Shown here in pieces: positions 19,425 through 30,700 of a stretch of 64,000 bases of DNA. The position numbers were made by a program, and so were the translations under genes. The stretch is from Symbiodinium natans. Its lineage: Eukaryota; Sar; Dinophyceae; Suessiales; Symbiodiniaceae. Positions within the stretch are counted from its first letter, which is position 1; the number at the start of each line of letters is the position of its first letter. Location: contig CAJNDS010002437.1 in the NCBI GenBank assembly GCA_905221605.1, forward strand, positions 132,501 to 196,500, written 5' to 3'. The notes beneath the pieces are model-generated. The model made no database searches, was not told the origin of the DNA, and worked only from the letters and a program-made list of their open reading frames with translations.

Positions 19425-19735
19425 GGGGGGGTTTAGGGTTTAGGGTTTTGGGTTTAGGGTTTAGGGGGAAAATCCAGTTTCTTGAAGCCTACACCATCCC
19501 CGGAAAGCTCGCAAACTTCAGCCCCAAAACCTCAACCCCCGAAATTCCCTACAGCGCTAAACTCCCTAAACTCCCTAGGAGAAGGACTTCCCAAAAATCC
19601 CTGAATTTCCTAAACTTCCTAAAGCTCCCCAAAGCCCTAAACCCTAAACCCTAAACCGCCTAAACCCTAAACCTAAACCCTAAACCCTAAACCCTAAACC
19701 CTAAACCCTATAACCCTAAACCCTGAACCCAAATT
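19425..19735. repeat. TTTAGGG tract, then CCCTAAA tract
   Basis: TTTAGGG units at 19430-19465 and CCCTAAA at about 19635-19735, with an unclassified spacer between. Confidence 0.85.
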
Positions 19736-19740
19736 TCCGA

Positions 19741-19860
19741 ACTTCTGAATTGAGGATCTTCTTGGGCCTCGGTGCGGCGGCCATGGCTTTTGGGCAGAAC
19801 TTCGCTGCCACGGCGACTCCGAGCCTCTCGCTGCAGCCGCTGCCCAGTTGCAGGATATCG
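19741..19860 (+). CDS. Candidate exon, unknown gene
   Basis: Open and GC-rich (RIFLGLGAAAMAFGQNFAAT), framed by CCCTAAA on the left and TTTAGGG on the right. No domain. Confidence 0.25.
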
Positions 19861-20039
19861 ATTAGGGTTTAGGGTTTAGGGTTGAGGGTTTCGCCCCTGA
19901 AGCCGAAACCCGGGATTCAATTCCATTTGGGGTGGAAACGCACATTAAATTGCGGCTTCGATGGCCCTCGGACCCTAAACCCTAAACCCTAAACCCTAAA
20001 CCCTAAACCACTCTTTCATATATAATATAAATGTTAATG

Positions 20040-20455
20040 ACTTTGCGGGCAAGGTCATATATTTAGCGGGCAAGGTCATATATTTAGTGGGCAAGGTCAT
20101 ATATTTAGCGGGCAAGGTCATATATTTAGCGGGCAAGGTCATATATTTAGTGGGCCAGGTCCATTGGCTAAAAAATGACCTTGCCCACTAAATATATGAC
20201 CTTGCCCGCTAAAGGGCGACCTTGCCCACTAAATATATGACCTTGCCCGCTAAATATATGCCCTTGCCCGCTAAATATATGACCTTGCCCGCTAAATATA
20301 TTGCCCGGGCCAGGTCATAAATTTAGCGGGCAAGGTCATATATTTAGCGGGCAAGGTCATATATTTAGCGGGCAAGGTTATATATTTAGCGGGCAAGGTC
20401 ATATATTTAGCGGGCAAGGTCAAGCGGGCAAGGTCATAAATTTAGTGGGCAAGGT
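20040..20455. repeat. 21-bp satellite with internal inversion
   Basis: About 18 units of ATATTTAGCGGGCAAGGTCAT, with AGCGGG/AGTGGG alternation. Units at about 20172-20300 are in reverse orientation, so the array can fold into a long hairpin. Confidence 0.9.
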
Positions 20456-20456
20456 T

Positions 20457-20740
20457 CCCCCCCCCCCCCCCCCACCCCCCCCCCACCCCCCCCCCCCCCC
20501 CCCCCCCCACCCCACCCCACCCCCCCAACCCCCCCCAACCCCTCCCCAACCAACCCCACCCGCCCCCCCCCCCCACACCCCCACCCCCCCCCCACCCCCC
20601 CCCCACCCCCCCCCCACCCCCCCCCCCACCCCCCCCCCACGCCCACCCCCCCGTTCGCACCTTCCCCCCCCCCCCCACCCCCCCCCCCACCACCCTCCAC
20701 CGGACCCCTCCCGACCCACCCCCACCCCACCATCCTGCTG
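20457..20740. repeat. Poly-C / CCCCA low-complexity tract
   Basis: Almost pure C with scattered A. Length and bases are likely unreliable in any assembly. It creates false poly-Pro and poly-Gly frames. Confidence 0.9.
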
Positions 20741-20998
20741 TTTGGGGAGCGAGCATGTTCAACTAGCATCCTGCTTTTTGGGGACCGAGCGTGTTCAACT
20801 AGCATCCTCGCTTCTTGGAGACCGAGCGTGTTCAACTAGCATCCTTGCTTTTTGCGGACCGAGCGTGTTCAACTAGCATCCTGCTTTTTGGCGACCGAGC
20901 GTGTTCAACTAGCATCCGTGCTTTTTGGGGACCGAGCGTGTTCAACTAGCATCCTCGCTTCTTGGAGACCGAGCGTGTTCAACTAGCATCCGTGTTTG
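20741..20998 (+). repeat. ~36-bp tandem satellite
   Basis: About seven copies of a unit containing ACCGAGCGTGTTCAACTAGC followed by ATCCT..CTTTTTGGGG variants. Confidence 0.85.
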
Positions 20999-21058
20999 AC
21001 GGTTTTTGCCCAAATCCACGAAGGGGTTTAACATTTAAATATATATAGTAGGAGAGGT

Positions 21059-21222
21059 AAGCATTCACTAGTTGAGCAGCTTTCAAGGCCATAGGGGAAT
21101 CGGGAAGGAACGTAGCTGCCCAGAGAGGAGGAGGATTAGATTATTTTCCTAATGGTGTGGGACCCAATGGGCGGGTGGGTATTCCCCTATGGCCTTGAAA
21201 GCTGCTCAACTAGTGAATGCTT
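21059..21222. mobile_element. MITE-like element, 42-bp perfect inverted repeats
   Basis: The first and last 42 bp are exact reverse complements (left end AAGCATTCACTAGTTGAGCA). The 164-bp element has no coding capacity. Confidence 0.8.
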
Positions 21223-21236
21223 GGACCAGAGAATCT

Positions 21237-21415
21237 GAACCCTAAACCCTAAACCCTAAACCCTAAACCCTAAACCCTAAACCCTAAACCCTAAACCCTA
21301 AACCCTAAACCCTAAACCCTAAACCCTAAACCCTAAACCCCAAACCCTAAACCCTAAACACTAAACACTAAACCCTAACCCTAAACCCTAAACCCTAAAC
21401 CCTAAACCCTAAACC
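21237..21415. repeat. CCCTAAA array
   Basis: About 25 units, nearly uniform. Confidence 0.95.
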
Positions 21416-21425
21416 CCTACAACAG

Positions 21426-21524
21426 TGCTGAGGCTCTTAAAGGGCGACATGCAGGGCCTCCAGCTCGCTGGGCAATGCGCCGTGATTCCTGGCTGGGACG
21501 ACGACAATCTGCTCCTTGAGACAG
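21426..21524 (+). CDS. Candidate exon, unknown gene
   Basis: Preceded by CTACAACAG and followed directly by a TTTAGGG tract. Encodes LRLLKGDMQGLQLAGQCAVI then PGWDDDNLLLET, which is protein-like. No domain. Confidence 0.35.
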
Positions 21525-21576
21525 TTTTAGGGTTTAGGGTTTAGGGTTTAGGGTTTACTTTTGACGGCTCTTGTTT

Positions 21577-21736
21577 AGCATGTTCCCCCTTTTGCCAACC
21601 GTCCTTAGACGGGATTATAGTATCCCCCCTATTATAACATATAATTCCTCTTAAGGGCTATAACATATAATTCAGTCTTCAGGGCTATAGCGTATAATTC
21701 CTCTGAAGGGCTGTTAGTATAAGGGGGAACATTCCA
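21577..21736. mobile_element. MITE family A, degenerate long copy
   Basis: Ends GCATGTTCCCCCTT and AAGGGGGAACATTCC match family A. The interior has three ATAACATATAATTC-type units. Confidence 0.6.
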
Positions 21737-21879
21737 AGCTCTCCCAAGAGTAGGAGCCCTGATTCAGTAGCCAAGCAGAGCAGTCTGGGCACCTTTCCCT
21801 AAACCTTAAACCCTGAACCCTGAACCTCATCCCTAAACCCTAGACCCTAAACCCTAAACCCTGAACCGAAAAATTTCTC

Positions 21880-21990
21880 AGCCCACAGAACGCGACTTCA
21901 AGGCGGCTATGGGATCTCACCTCGAGCCTTTTCCAGGATGCCATGCACAACGTCGACTTTATCGGGCCGTGGGCTGAGCTGGAACTTCTG
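21880..21990 (+). CDS. Candidate exon, unknown gene
   Basis: After TTTCTCAG the frame reads SRRLWDLTSSLFQDAMHNVD and continues open to ELELLN. It lies right of a CCCTAAA tract. No domain. Confidence 0.35.
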
Positions 21991-22295
21991 AATGCTTAAT
22001 TAACTTAATTAAGACACCCTTGACTTGCCCCAGAATACATTGTATTTTGCCCAATCCACACATGCGCGTATGCCATAGAGCACCACTGCAAAGAACTGAT
22101 CGTGCCCTCCCCACGTTGCCTCTTAGCGTGCGCGCGTGCGAACGAGTCCATGGAGCTGCTGACATGTTGATCATCATCGCAGCCCTAAACCCCGAAACCC
22201 TAAAACCCCCCCAAACTTGGCCCCAATCCCTAAACCGCTTACCCCCCCCGAAAGGCTCTAATCCCCCCCCCCCCCCCAAGTCATTGTTCCACCCT

Positions 22296-22632
22296 TTTCG
22301 AGCAGGCTACCAGATGGGGCCCTGCTGTTGTGCAAGGACCAAGACTGCCAGCCGGGCACCTACCGCTGTCCTTTGCCAGTTTGAAGAAGAGGAGAGCGCA
22401 ACCTGTAAAAAGATCGCTATGTCAGAGTATCAGAATATCAGAATATCAGAATGCCGCAATATCATGAAGAATGATATAAAAATAGAACCCGAAATGGAAT
22501 AGAAAAACGGGAGGCGACTTTCCAAGGATCCGTGGCAGTATCCGGCAGCGGGAGGCGCGTGTCCTGGATGGTCCTGACACCCAAAGTGCCCACCGTGGTC
22601 GCCTCATGGACGCACTGCGGCTGCAAACCACC
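22296..22632 (+). CDS. Two candidate exons, unknown gene
   Basis: Piece 1 (about 22301-22365) reads LPDGALLLCKDQDCQPGTYR, a Cys-rich, extracellular-looking segment. Piece 2 (about 22510-22632) reads RQREARVLDGPDTQSAHRGR then LMDALRLQTT. They may belong to the gene upstream of the channel. Confidence 0.3.
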
Positions 22633-22857
22633 CATTGTTGGCTTATCTTTTTTTGGTTACTATGATATTTATGTGACTTTGATATGTTTGTATATTGTGT
22701 TAGTATGGTATGATGTTAGGATGACATTATGGCCTGATATTATGATGTTATGACATCATGACATGGTGTTGGGAATTGGACCCATCCGGATGTCACTTCG
22801 GCCCTTCTTCTGTGTAAACCCTAAACCCTAAACCCTAAACCCTAAACATAAGATCCA

Positions 22858-22945
22858 ACCTTGCGGTGGCAACTGAGGTCATGGCGCGGACTTTTGGCTG
22901 ACGCACTTGAGACCATTTCAGCATGCGCCGGGCGTTCATGAGGTC
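22858..22945 (+). CDS. Candidate exon, unknown gene
   Basis: Reads DPTLRWQLRSWRGLLADALE then TISACAGRS, between CCCTAAA (22815-22850) and TTTAGGG (22968-23025). Confidence 0.3.
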
Positions 22946-22967
22946 CGGACGTCTCAAAACAGCCACG

Positions 22968-23025
22968 GTTTAGGGTTTAGGGTTTAGGGTTTAGGGGTTA
23001 GGGTTTAGGGTTTAGGGTTTAGGGC
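22968..23025. repeat. TTTAGGG array
   Basis: Eight or so units directly after an exon-like piece. Confidence 0.9.
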
Positions 23026-23059
23026 TTACCTTTTTGATTCTCATTGTGGTTTGCTTCGG

Positions 23060-23500
23060 AGAAGATGCTCTTGCGAAACGACAGAAAAGGACTTCATGAA
23101 CAAAAGCCTGCGGCCCCGGAATTCAGCAGGAACAGGTCCTCGAAGAGAGGTTCGTGATGTCAAGGTCTCTCCGTCTTTTTGGGGAGCTCTGGTTCTTAAG
23201 GACCCCATTGCCTTCCGTGCATCTAAGGGCAGTTTTCATGATCCCTTACTCCCTTAAAGGTCTCTGATCCTTGGGTTCTAGGCATTTAAGAGTCCATATT
23301 CAGGGACCATGTAACTACCCCAAGAGTGCAAGGAAAGCTAAGGTTTATTGTTTCAAGGCCGACGCTGCGTGTGAACTGGATCGGAGTGTGCTTGGTTCGG
23401 GCACGTGGCAGTTTCTTGAGAGCGGTGTCCAAAACCTGCGCGTTGGCTCCCTGCATGCTTGTTGTGTGGAAGCCAGCACAGACGCTGTGAGCAAAACCCT
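23060..23500 (+). other. Two weak exon-like pieces
   Basis: 23064-23150 (MLLRNDRKGLHEQKPAAPEF) and 23345-23490 (ACELDRSVLGSGTWQFLESG) are open and protein-like, but no family is recognised. Confidence 0.2.
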
Positions 23501-24129
23501 ACAGCCTGAACCCAAAACCTCAACCCTAAACCCCTAAACCCCTGAATCCTAAATTCTGGGAGCGTTTGTGGCTCAAATGTCTGGCTGGGCATCGAAGTGC
23601 CTTGGGAGGACACGCTGAGGGCTTGTGCCATGTCGTAGTATTACGTGCCAACTTTTCTACTAAGGGTTTATGGTTTAGGGTTTAGGGTTTCGGGACTACA
23701 GTATTGAAGAACGTCCAATGTGTTGGATCCTGCGGCTTCGCTGAGAAGATCTGTTGGGGCTTGCAGACCGATATGTGTGGACTCATGCGATTGTAGCAGC
23801 ACCAAAGCCCTAAACCCTAATCCCTAAACCCTAAACCCTAATTGTAGCATGTAGCATCCATGGAGCCAATGTAGCCGAAGCAATTAGGCTTTCACCGTAT
23901 AGGAAGGAAAATTTAGGGGTCGGGTCGCTCCGTACTTATTTCTACAATAGCCCCAAGACCCCATTCTAATTGTTAAGGCCGCTAGACCCTAAACCCTACA
24001 CCCTAAACCCTATACACCCTAAACCCTAAACCCTATACTAGTTGTTAAGGACCCTATAGTACTTGCATGAGTGGCGTTTCCTTGCAGGAAGCCACCTCAG
24101 GATCCTCCAGACAGGTCGTCTCAGCTGGG

Positions 24130-24292
24130 TCTTGGGTTTAGGGTTAGGGTTTAGGGTTTAGGGTTTAAGGTTTAGGGTTTAGGGTTTTGGGTTTTGGGTT
24201 TTGGGTTTGGGTTTGGGGTTTGGGGTTTAGGGTTTGGGGTTTAGGGTCTAGGGTTTAGGGGTTTAGGGTTTAGGGTTTTAGTTTAGGAGAAA
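24130..24292. repeat. TTTAGGG array with TTTTGGG/TTTGGGG variants
   Basis: About 22 units; variants are clustered rather than scattered. Confidence 0.9.
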
Positions 24293-24337
24293 CGGTGTGT
24301 TAGAGGCATCCCGGCCCGTACGAAGTGGCAACCGCCC

Positions 24338-24420
24338 TGGCAGGCTGATCACCCTCTTCGACCAGATTCGCACAGAATGGCCGGACGAAAAGCGTCGCAG
24401 GTGGTCGGATCGCTAGTCTA
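24338..24420 (+). CDS. Candidate exon, possibly channel N-terminus
   Basis: The frame RLITLFDQIRTEWPDEKRRR is open and charged, upstream of the first channel helix. Linkage to the channel gene is not proven. Confidence 0.25.
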
Positions 24421-24427
24421 CTATTTG

Positions 24428-24553
24428 CTTACCCAGACCCCTGAGAGGATCCAAAAAATAGAATCCCCAAATAGTACCCTCTTCTACTATTGGGTGATTT
24501 TAGGAACCCTTACGGGGATCTGTCTTTTTGATCCTCCCAGGGGTCTGGGTAAG
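24428..24553. mobile_element. MITE-like element, ~24-bp inverted repeats
   Basis: Left end CTTACCCAGACCCCTGAGAG, right end CTCCCAGGGGTCTGGGTAAG. 126 bp, non-coding. Confidence 0.75.
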
Positions 24554-24789
24554 AACCGCACAAGACATGAAAAGGCTTTTCCTTAGAAGGGCAATAAAGG
24601 GACTACTATTTTTTGTTTTGTGGGGCGTTCTTGAGCAAATAGCAGTAGCCAGTCCCTAAACCATCCCGACCCAAAGCCATCTACACCCCTCTCAGACGGT
24701 CTGGGGCGACAGGTCCCGGCCATTGAAATCATGGTCACACATGACGTTCCGCAACAGCTTCCCAGAGACCCTGCCAAAAAGTGTGAGAT

Positions 24790-27700
24790 GCCAGGAGAAA
24801 GCACTTTGCCTCCAGCATCACCTTTAACTTCTTTGTCGTCCTCGTCACGGTTGCGAATACCGTGCTCATTGGACTCTTGTTCTTGTTCTGGAGCTGGCCC
24901 TGACATGAGCACCCGCAAAGTCAGCCCCTGTTCAACAGCATTCTCCACACATCTCCAAATACACTCGTACGATCTGTAGAGGGTGGTCGAAGCATGACGC
25001 AACCCAGAAACTCCAAGACCCCTTAGTTAAGGAATATACCTTAAATCATATTTGAGTTCCTAGTATAATTTAAGGGATATTCCGTAATAAGGGGTTTTGG
25101 AGTCTCTGGGAACATTCTGGAGCCAGCGTGGTCAGGAGTGGAAAGCGATTATGGGAGCGGCCTCGAGTCGGGGACCCACAAGTGACCAATGGCCAAGCAA
25201 AGTAGCTTGGGATGTTTCCCCCCCCCCCTTATGCTAATTAACAGTCCTCAAGAGGGATTCTAGTACCCCCCCCTTACTATGATCCCTATTAAGGACTGAG
25301 GGGGAACATCCCAACAAGTAGCCGCAGCCTTGTGTCATGTGAAGATGCAGCCTGTGTGTCTCGTAGGTACGATAAGGGGGACCCTTAAACGGGAACCCCT
25401 TCTTAACCCTCTTCTGGTTCTCTTAAACAGGGTCCTTATTCAGAGGGTCTATATCCCCAAGGGTCCCCCTAATCCCCCTAAACCCTAAACCCCAAACCCT
25501 ACACAATAAACCCTAAACCCTAAACCCTAATCCTATCCCCTTTTGTGTCAGGCTACAAGATCGGCTGCCTTTCTTTGTGAGCGAAGTCACCTTCACGGGC
25601 TTCTTCTTCGTAGAGATGCTGCTCAGGGTGAATCAACTCAGCTGGGCTGCTCGGTTGAGGTTTAGGGTTTAGGGTTTAGGGTTTAGGGTTTAGGGTTTAG
25701 GGTTTAGGGTTTAGGGTTTAGGGTTTAGGGTTTAGGGTTTAGGGTTTAGGGTTTAGGGTTTAGTTTGAGTTTGAGCTTGACGGAGCCGCAGCAATTGTTG
25801 GCCAGGAGTACTTCATGGATGCATGGAACGTTTTTGACTATAGCCTTGTCGTCTTCAGCTGTGCTGACTTGGCCGCTTGATGGCAATCAGGGTTTAGGGT
25901 TTAGGATTTAAGGGTTTAAGGGTTTAAGGGTTTAAGGGTTTAAGGGTTTAAGTGTTTAAGGGGTTAAGGGGTTAAGGGGTTAAGGGTTTAAGGGTTTAAG
26001 TGTTTAAGGGTTTAAGGGTTTAAGGGATTAGGGCTCAGTGCACGCTGAGCACCCTTGAGCGAACCAATAGACAGAGTTGGCTGTGCTGTCACGGGGCCGA
26101 TTCGTTGCAGTGTACCCGGTCTTCAGATGTTAGGGTTTAGGGTTGGTTAAATGGGTTCAGTTATAAACCCCTTTAAGCAACATAGGGCACCCTTTTCATC
26201 CTAGGTTACTGGGCAACCCAGTAGTGTCCCGAACTCTTATAGGAACTTGTCCGAGGTGGTCAGCATGGCCAAGGAGAACGGCAGTGGACTCCGTTGGGCA
26301 GCGTCGATGCGTATCTTTGCTTCGAAAAGGGTAAACTTGGGATTTTCTCCTTATACTAACAGTCCTAGGGATTGTAGTAAGGGGTACTAGAATCCCTATT
26401 TACCGACTGTTGAGAAAAGGGAGAACATCCCAACCATAAACCCTAAACCGTAAACCCTAAACCCTAAACCCTAAACCCTAAACCCTAAACCCTAAACCCT
26501 AAACCCTAAACCCTAAACCCTGAACGGCCCAGGCCTGCCATGAGCAGCTAAGGCATCTTTCGCGCCTTCCGGATAGCTCGTGCTCTGAAAGGGGAGAAGA
26601 TCGTCGTGGGCCTCTTCAGAATTACGCAGGGGCTTCTGGACTCGCAATCTGCATTCTGGGGTTTTAGGGGTTTAGGGTTTTGGGGTTTTGGGGTTTTAGG
26701 GTTTTGGGGTTTTAGGGTTTTGGGGGTTTTGGGGTTTTAGGGTTTTAGGGTTTAGGGTTTTAGGGTTTTGGGGTTTTGGGGTTTTAGGGTTTAGGGATTT
26801 AAGGGTCTAGGGTTTTAGGGTTTAGGGTTCTTAGGATGGTTCCGCGTTCTGGGCTGCCTTCTTCGATAGTTAAACAGGCATGGGAGGTTTTTCAACATTA
26901 GGTTCCTTTAGAGGGGACTATACTTCGGGATGTTCCCCCTTCTACTAACAGTCCTTAATCGGAATTGGGGTACTATAATCCCGATTAAGGACTGTCAGTA
27001 TACGGGGAAGCATGCCAAATTTTTCTCTATTTGGGCTGAGCCAAGGCTTTTCCCGTTTTTTTTATATTACAGCCCTTTAGTATCAAGGGATTGGTAATTA
27101 TCCCAAAAAATCTTGGGGAACCAGTAAGCCAGAGAGCTTCCGGTTCCTTGTGCGCCCTTGTGGATCAGGTTCATCGATGCTCTGCCTTCCGTTTTCTGGA
27201 TGTCGATGGCTGCATTCATCTTCGCCTACATGCTCGCGGTGGTGCTTACATCTCTTGTCGGAGGGGACACGGAAGCCCAGAAGCATTTACGGACGCGGGG
27301 GAATGCTTGTAATGATGATGTGAGGTTGAGGGTTTTTTTTGGGGGTCTATAGGGCTTTGAGGGTTGGTAAGGGCTGCAAGGTTTAAGTTCCGGTGTGCCC
27401 TTAGGGTTTAGGGTTTAATGTGGGACCTGCTTTAATGTGGGGCCCCCCCCCCCCCCTGAACAGTCGGGGCGTGGATTGGGTCCTGATTACACGGCCCCGG
27501 GGGCTTATATGATTTTAATAGGGTGGAGTTTAGATATGTTTAAAAGGGGCAGCAATGCCCGGTTATCTTTTTTAAAGGCGCGCCACGTGGAATTTTCTTA
27601 CGGCGCCCGGACGGTTTGACTTTAAAGCGGACCCCTCAAACAGTGAGGGGGTCCTGAATAATTCCGCCAAATTGACTTTAAAGCGACCCCCCCTAATAAA

Positions 27701-30700
27701 GCAGGTCCAACATTAGGGTTTAGGGTTTAGGGCTAGTAAGTAGTACACTGGGTGTAGAGTTGCAGAGGGTGGTGCCACCAAGGCAGCTAGGGAGCTCTGG
27801 CTCGATGTGGACCTCTACTGTGGAACTGTCTCCCAGCCTCTTGGCTCACACTTGCACGGTTTTTTTAAGGGGTCCATGTTTAGGGTTTAGGGTTTAGGGT
27901 TTAGGGTTTAGGGTTTAGGGTTTATACTGGGGCCTTAGAAGGGTTCCGATACAGTAGCTTTAGGGCCCAAGTGAAATGGCCAGCTCTCAAAGTTAGAGGG
28001 GGGGTGGGGGGAGTGGGGGGGGGGAAGTAGGTGGGGGGGGTGCCCGCAAACTTGCCCACCTGTTGGGCTGCCGGAGAGGGGGTTAGGCTAAACCCTAAAC
28101 CCTAAACCCTAAATAGAGAAGTAACCATATAGTTGTTACAGGTATCCATGGAGCGTTCTGGTTCTCCGAAATTTCCCGGTTTCCCGGCTGCTTCAGGTCC
28201 TTGTACACCATTCTGCAGGCCTGGTCCTCGAAAAGACACATAGGGTTTAGGGTTTAGTGTTTAGGGTTTAGGGTGTAGGATTTAGCGTTTAGGGTTTAGG
28301 GTATGACACACCTCACACGTGCCGAAATCGCAGCTGCTGCCCTGACTGCCAGATAATGACCATGGACAGTGTCCACGAGCCCATCTTGAGACCAATTCTG
28401 AGCTATGCACCGCTCGGGCTCATCGCTCTTCAGCTGAATCCTGTTTGGATCCGAAACCCTAAACCCTAAACCCTAAACCCTAAGCCCTAAACCCTAAACC
28501 CTAAACCCTAAACCCTAAACCCTAAACCCTAAACCCTAAACCCTAAACCCTAAACCCTAAACCCTTTCGTCACGCGCGCCTAAGGTTGTCTATCTGACCA
28601 TGCTGATCCTGAGCTTTGGAACCTTGAACATCCTCCTAGCTATCATGGCGGTCACCTGAGAACACATGAGAACTCAAAGGTGGTATAGGATGGAAATTTG
28701 GTGAGTGTATGCCTATATCTATCTATGTTTATCTCTACATATATGTATATATGTGTCAAAAGGTTCTTATTAATGTTGGTGCGTGATACATTGAATTGGG
28801 GGTCTTGTTGGGGATGCTCGAAGTCAACATGTTCTCAATTATGCTTCTTCGACGGATCAGTGTTGAAAAAGCCTCGCCACCAGCTGGGGACGCCGAGGTG
28901 GAGAGGTTCGCGACCCAGACGTCCGTCGCACGCGAGATGTTGTTTCAGATTCCAGAGTCAGCTGTACATGAGAGCTCACGGATTTTGGTTTCGATGCCTG
29001 ATGTGCCCACAAGATGCATCTAGGATGACCATCATTTCACAGGACACCCAGGACTGGCACTGAATCGCTGATAGTGCATGCTGCGCGAGTCCGGCTGCTA
29101 ATCCTAAACAGCCAAGTAGTCTACCAATTGCTTAAGAACCCCAAACAAATAAGAACATTCTTCCTTATTAAGGGTAATATAGGGATTATGATTTTTCTTT
29201 TGGGGTTCTTAAGCAAATAGTAGTAGTCGAACCCGATTCAACCCTGAACCAGCGCTGACCCCGGAATTGCTTGCGCAGGAAAGCAAGGTTGCCATGATCG
29301 CCAAGTCTGAAAAGATGCTCATGGTGTCCATGCTGAAGGAGTTTGATGCCACTTGGAGTTGTGAAGACGGGACTCCCCTAAACCCTAAACCCTAAACCCT
29401 AAACTCTAAACCCTAAACCCTAAACCCTAAACCCTAAACCCGAGATCTGAGTGCTCAACTTGCCGGTGTCCTGCGCGATGTGGGGCTAAGGATTGCGATG
29501 CCGACTTTAACGGCGAGCTGGACTTGAAAGAGTTCCGCAAAGTGCTGAGGACGAGCCATGACGGCTGCCTCTACCCTGGAACTGTTTCAATCTCAACCGG
29601 TCCTTAACCCTAAGCCCTAAACCCCCTGACGCAGAGGACGGGTCCCATGACAGAGAAACTCAAGTTTCTCGAAGTTGGGGCGGTGGAAGCTGAGAACCTG
29701 CTGCTTTGCAGCAGGGTTTAGGGTTTAGGGTTTAGGGTTTAGGGTTTAGGGTTTAGTGTTTAGGGTTTAGGGTTTAGGGTTTAGGGTTTAGGGTTTAGGG
29801 TTTAGGGTTTAGGGAAGTGCTGTGCGACTCTGCGCTTCAGAATGTGAAGGCGAGACAGTCTTGACAAATCCTTTGCGGGTAAGGTTCGAGATGATGGATG
29901 TGGACAAGAGCCTCTGCAGTATTGCAACCCCTAACCCTAAACCCTAAACCCTAAACCCCAAACCCTCAACCCTAAACCCTAAACCCCAAACCCCAAACCC
30001 CAAACCTCGGTGGTCTCAGACCCGGCCACGGAGACATGATTTAAGGAGCGGGGCGTTGAGCCCAATGGAGTTCTTGAGTGGGCTGTTCAAGGCCGGGTCC
30101 CTACCACAAAAAACACTCGAATCCGAATCCTGGTGAGAAGGAACCTCCCCCCTTCCCAAAGGGTTTAGGGTTTAGGGTTTAGGGCTTAGGGTTTAGGGTT
30201 TCGGGTTTAGGGTTTAGGGTTTAGGGTTTAGCTCCGATATTCGGAACAACCCCCCCCCCCCCCCCCCACCCCCCCCCCCCACCCCACACCCCCCCCCCCA
30301 CCCCCCCACCCCCCCCACCCCCCCCCACCCCCCCCCCCCCCCCCCCACCCCCCCCCCCCCCCCCCCCCCCACCAAAAGCAACCAGAGCCGTGCAGGTCAA
30401 GGGGCAAGCGAAAGGACCCTGCCGAGTTCTGGTCGCTTCACATTGCCCTAAACCCTACCCCCCCCACCAAAAGCAACCAGAGCCGTGCAGGTCAAGGGGC
30501 AAGCGAAAGGACCCTGCCGAGTTCTGGTCGCTTCACATTGCCCTAAACCCTAAACCCTAAACCCTAAGCCCTGAACCCTAAACCTTGGGGACACAGCAGC
30601 GGCTTGGGGCCCCGGCAGGAGCTGACCTTTGCCGGCTCATCACGATTCTCGAAAAGAACAAAAAGATGTCAAAGGCATGGGTGGAGAGGATGAGGCTGGG

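Noticed and set aside
20301-20876. Poly-Pro and poly-Gly open frames
   Set aside because: They are products of the poly-C tract and the 21-bp satellite, with no sequence complexity.
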